A DNA stretch of 43,980 bases. Origin: Succinimonas amylolytica DSM 2873 (GTDB lineage: Bacteria > Pseudomonadota > Gammaproteobacteria > Enterobacterales > Succinivibrionaceae). Location of the stretch: NCBI RefSeq assembly GCF_000378405.1, contig NZ_KB899640.1:27957-71936 (forward strand), read 5' to 3'. Below, one piece after another: positions 41,455 to 43,980 of this stretch (positions are counted from its first letter, which is position 1; each line of letters starts with the position of its first letter). A program made the position numbers and the translations under genes. The notes under the pieces were generated by a model, which made no database searches, had not been told where the DNA came from, and worked only from the letters and a program-made list of their open reading frames with translations.

Positions 41455-43186
41455 GATTTTCTGTCTCCTTCTTAAGTCTGCGTTTAACCCAGCTTGCTTT
41501 GATTTTTGCTATGAACTGCTCCCGCTGCTCTTCGGTCATGCTGCGGCTGTGAGCTCTTCTTCTGGCGGTATATGCGGTTTCCTCGGTATGCCCGTCCGCA
41601 AAGAAGAACCGCAATCTCCCGTTTTCCTCCATCTCAACATGGTCGATCCGGCTCTTGAAGGCTTCGCTGTCGAACTCGGGAAGCCCCATTATCCGGGCTG
41701 AGATCTCCCGGAGTTCGCTTTCCCGGACGCTGGCAATGCCGCAGCGGGAGCCGCATTTCCACAGCGGCGGGCCGCCGTGATTGGCGCATCGGATAACAGA
41801 GCCGCCGCACCGTCCGCATTTGATCCGGGTGGTGAATGCCGAAAACCGTCCCGTCCCCCGGGCCATGAAGTTCCGCATCCTCTCTCTCAGCCGGCCCTTA
41901 TGCTCATCCGTCCAGCATTCCTTTTTGGCGTTGGACTTCCACTCTCTGGCGGTCTCGGCGCCGTCGGTCAGACGGAAGACAAGGAGACCGTGAGAGGGGA
42001 CGGTGATGCCCTGAACCCGTTCCGCAAAGATTTTCTCGTCAAACTCATCAAGCCCGAGAACTTCATCGGAAATCTGCTTCAGTATCTTTTCGGGAATGTC
42101 CTTCGCCGCGCAGAGCCCCGAGCGGATCCTGCGGGAGCCGCACCTCTAGGTAACATAACCATCGGTGTAGGTCGTGGTAAACTTGGGCCGGTTGCTCCTC
42201 AGATTCCGCATATAGCTTTTGCCGCAGAGCCCGCACTTGATCTTTCCCGTAAAGCAGGTGATGTTCAGGCTCTTATTGGCCAGTACCCCGAGTTCCCGCC
42301 GTCTGGCGATCTCTTCCTGCACAAACTGAAAGGTCTTCATGTCTATGATGGCCTCGTGGTTGTTTTCCACATAGTATTGCGGGAGATGGCCCTTGTTCTT
42401 CCGGCGTTTTTTAGTAATGGGATCTTCGATGAATTCCTTCTGCAGAAGCAGGTTCCCCGTATAGGTGATGTTGGTGAGCACGCCTCCGATGTTCGAGTCT
42501 ACCCACGGACAGCCGTTACGGGTTTTAATGCCCTCCGCAGCGAATTCCTTCTCCGTGTCCAGGCGGGATTTGCCGTCAAGGAAGTTCTGAAAGATCCTCT
42601 TAACGATTGCCGCCTCTTCGGGAACCGGCACCAGTTCATCTCCCTCCCAGCGGTAGCCGTACACCCGGAATTTGCCGTTGGGCATTCCCTGTTCAAAGCG
42701 CTTTCTTGTGCCCCATTTCACATTCTCGGAAATGCTCCGGCTCTCATCCTGGGCGAAGGAGGCCAGCAGGGTAAGCATGAGCTCGCTGTCGCCGGACAGC
42801 GACCGAATGCTTTCTTTCTCGAACTGCACCTCGATGCCAAGCTCCTTCAGCCGGCGCACTGTTTTGAGGAGATCCACCGTATTGCGGGCAAATCTGCTGA
42901 TGGATTTGGTGAGGATAATGTCGATCCTCCCGGCCTCGCAGTCGGCCAGCATTCGCTGAAACTCGGCTCGGCGTTCCGCGCTGGTGCCGGAGACGAATCT
43001 GTCCGCGTAAACTCCGGCAAACTCCCATTCCGGATTCTTCTGGATAAGCCCGCTGTAATAGCTTATCTGGGCGGAAAGGGAATGGGCCAGACGATCCGAT
43101 TCCATGGAGACCCGGGCATAGGCCGCCACCCGTTTTCGCTTCGGAGGGGCCTTCGCCCCCGCGCTGATTCTCCTGACTGTTTTCAT
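41423..43186 (-). pseudogene. Second large serine recombinase, interrupted by an in-frame amber codon
   Basis: A 587-codon frame encoding a large serine recombinase. The catalytic domain has VAAYARVSMESDRLAHSL (Ser27), TKSISRFARNTVDLL and AQDESRSISENV. The recombinase domain has FQNFLDGKSRLDTEKEF and GNLLLQKEFIEDPITKKRRK. The zinc ribbon is IKCGLCGKSYMRN. At 42146-42148 a single TAG interrupts YTDGYVT-stop-RCGSRRI; the same frame then continues without another stop for 240 codons, through a second ribbon (IKCGRCGGSVIRC, WKCGSRCG). The sister recombinase reads VWRCN at the same place, so the amber most simply replaces Trp (TGG to TAG). The truncated 346-residue product would keep catalysis but lose much of its DNA-binding part. 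Confidence 0.85.
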
Positions 43187-43222
43187 AACCGTACCTCGTA
43201 TCTGATACCCGTATTACTCGCT

Positions 43223-43408
43223 CTAATCCTCCGGCTTATCAAGTGATACGGTGATAAGTTTTCCGATAAGAGGGGCGAAGGCCGCAATAAGAAGATCGTC
43301 GATCTTTCTGAACTCGGTCTTGGTTATTAAGCCCTGTTTCATAAGGGATTCGGCAAGCTGGCGGGCGGCCAGGTAGTTAAGCTCGGACTCAAACTGCTTC
43401 GGCGACAT
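43223..43408 (-). CDS. Short SHOCT-like protein of the recombinase module
   Basis: A 61-residue protein, MSPKQFESELNYLAARQLAE then LMKQGLITKTEFRKIDDLLI, the short helical pattern of SHOCT-like proteins found next to large serine recombinases in Firmicutes elements. It overlaps the HTH/zinc gene by 20 bases and precedes the recombinase by 36. Its role is unknown; in this setting it may be a recombination directionality or accessory factor. Confidence 0.65.
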   Translation of the reverse strand: MSPKQFESELNYLAARQLAESLMKQGLITKTEFRKIDDLLIAAFAPLIGKLITVSLDKPED

Positions 43409-43826
43409 AGGTTACTCCTTCATAACGATGTTTGATGTAGCAGGCGTGGGCGCAGAATTTCTTCACTTTGGAGCCGTACCAGGTGAACTCCTTCCCGCAG
43501 CACAGGCACTTCACGGTGTGGGGATTGCGGCGCTTCACCTGATCCAGGTGCGAGTTCCACCAGGTTACCCGGCATTCATCAGAGCAGAAGATGCGGGGCT
43601 TAATCTTCTCCCGCTGAATAACCTGCTTTCCGCAGCACTTGCAGAAGGTCGGGAGAACCATGGGCTTGTCTGCCTGAAAAGCCTCCTTGCGGTTACCGCC
43701 AAGGCCGCATCTTTGGCAGTAGCTTCTGACGGCGCCAAGGGTAAGTTCCAGAATCCTGGAGATGGCTACATAGCTGAAATTCTGCTCACGCAGAACGCGA
43801 ATTGAGATTTTTTGCTGTTCGGTCAT
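43389..43826 (-). CDS. HTH and zinc-finger protein of the recombinase module
   Basis: A 145-residue protein. The N-terminal helix-turn-helix (about 1-40) reads ISIRVLREQNFSYVAISRIL then GAVRSYCQRCGLGG. Two zinc-binding parts follow: CKCCGKQ paired with FCSDECRVTWWNSH, and CLCCGKEFTWYG paired with FCAHACYIKHR. This arrangement is recognisable from serine-recombinase elements of Firmicutes, where it heads the module. GGAGGG lies seven bases upstream of the ATG, and the 47-base repeat copy 2 sits in the leader. It probably regulates the module or binds the element end. Together with the SHOCT-like and recombinase genes it forms one leftward operon. Confidence 0.75.
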   Translation of the reverse strand: MTEQQKISIRVLREQNFSYVAISRILELTLGAVRSYCQRCGLGGNRKEAFQADKPMVLPTFCKCCGKQVIQREKIKPRIFCSDECRVTWWNSHLDQVKRRNPHTVKCLCCGKEFTWYGSKVKKFCAHACYIKHRYEGVTYVAEAV

Positions 43827-43842
43827 AAATGAACCCTCCTGG

Positions 43843-43889
43843 TTATCTAATGGGCGTCAAACTGGTGTTTTGACGAAGCACATAGAAAA
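43843..43889 (+). repeat. 47-base direct repeat, copy 2
   Basis: Partner of 33594-33640, same orientation. It forms the leader of the leftward recombinase module; GCGTCAAAC and GTTTTGACG can fold around a short TGGT loop. Confidence 0.6.
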
Positions 43890-43933
43890 ATAGTATTAGG
43901 TCTTAAACCGTCTTTTTAAGGCTTCAGGGATTC

Positions 43934-43963
43934 TTGACAAAAGTGCTGGTGAATCCGTACCAT
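43934..43963 (+). promoter_or_regulatory. Possible rightward promoter at the window edge
   Basis: TTGACA at 43934-43939 and TACCAT at 43958-43963 are 18 bases apart. The gene it would serve lies beyond the window, so this is tentative. Confidence 0.3.
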
Positions 43964-43980
43964 ATCGCACACAAAAATCG

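Noticed and set aside
35779-43186. Alternative genetic code or stop-codon recoding
   Set aside because: Two TAG codons lie inside otherwise open frames, but one stands at a Trp position (recombinase) and one at a probable Tyr position (polymerase), and the polymerase also has a TGA at an Arg position plus frameshifts. No single reassignment explains these, and core genes end normally, so decay is simpler.
41777-43246. 489-residue rightward ORF
   Set aside because: It is the antisense shadow of the serine recombinase; the opposite strand carries all catalytic and zinc motifs.

Overview
The window looks like part of the chromosome of a flagellated, anaerobic, gut-type gammaproteobacterium, plausibly from the Succinivibrionaceae/Aeromonadales. 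RNase T, a MotY-type sodium-motor protein and an iron-type SodB point to Gammaproteobacteria. BspA-like lipoproteins, a DUF1703-type ATPase/nuclease and a Firmicutes-style serine recombinase module point to a crowded gut or rumen habitat. This placement is inference from gene content; no rRNA or tRNA gene was seen.

Layout. 1-2.5 kb: the end of an integrative element of Tn916 type (two excisionase-like proteins, a tyrosine integrase, a TIGR04076 gene and candidate arm-binding sites). 2.5-5 kb: a low-molecular-weight tyrosine phosphatase, a promoter-to-terminator unit encoding three tandem paralogous 27-residue peptides, and an SPFH protein. 5.2-12.5 kb: a CRISPR island with a 980-residue protein carrying two CARF domains and one HEPN RNase motif, a 10-repeat array with its own promoter, an intact cas2 and a frameshifted cas4-cas1 fusion. 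No cas10 or other effector subunit is in the window.

12.9-20.9 kb: mostly housekeeping genes (metG, sodB, rnt, motY, a VanX-type dipeptidase, a membrane metallophosphoesterase). 21.1-26.8 kb: a tight five-gene operon encoding a coiled-coil protein, a zinc-ribbon/FHA protein, a NrdG-like radical-SAM activase, a ClpA/B-like AAA+ ATPase and a PP2C phosphatase. It looks like a phosphothreonine-controlled AAA+ machine whose kinase is not visible here. 27-33.3 kb: LemA, an outer-membrane Lnb/DUF4105 protein and two paralogous BspA-like lipoproteins.

33.4-44 kb: a mosaic of mobile debris. It holds a DUF1703-type ATPase/nuclease, a wrecked phage-type DNA polymerase I containing an intact-looking 123-residue mini-intein, a complete flagellin gene, and a recombinase module (HTH/zinc protein, short SHOCT-like protein, two large serine recombinases, one interrupted by an amber codon). 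Two dispersed direct-repeat pairs (27.9/37.5 kb and 33.6/43.8 kb) link gene-poor junctions and probably mark old insertion or recombination events.

The strongest candidates for something undescribed are the three-peptide operon, the five-gene FHA/AAA+/PP2C operon and the single-chain double-CARF HEPN protein.
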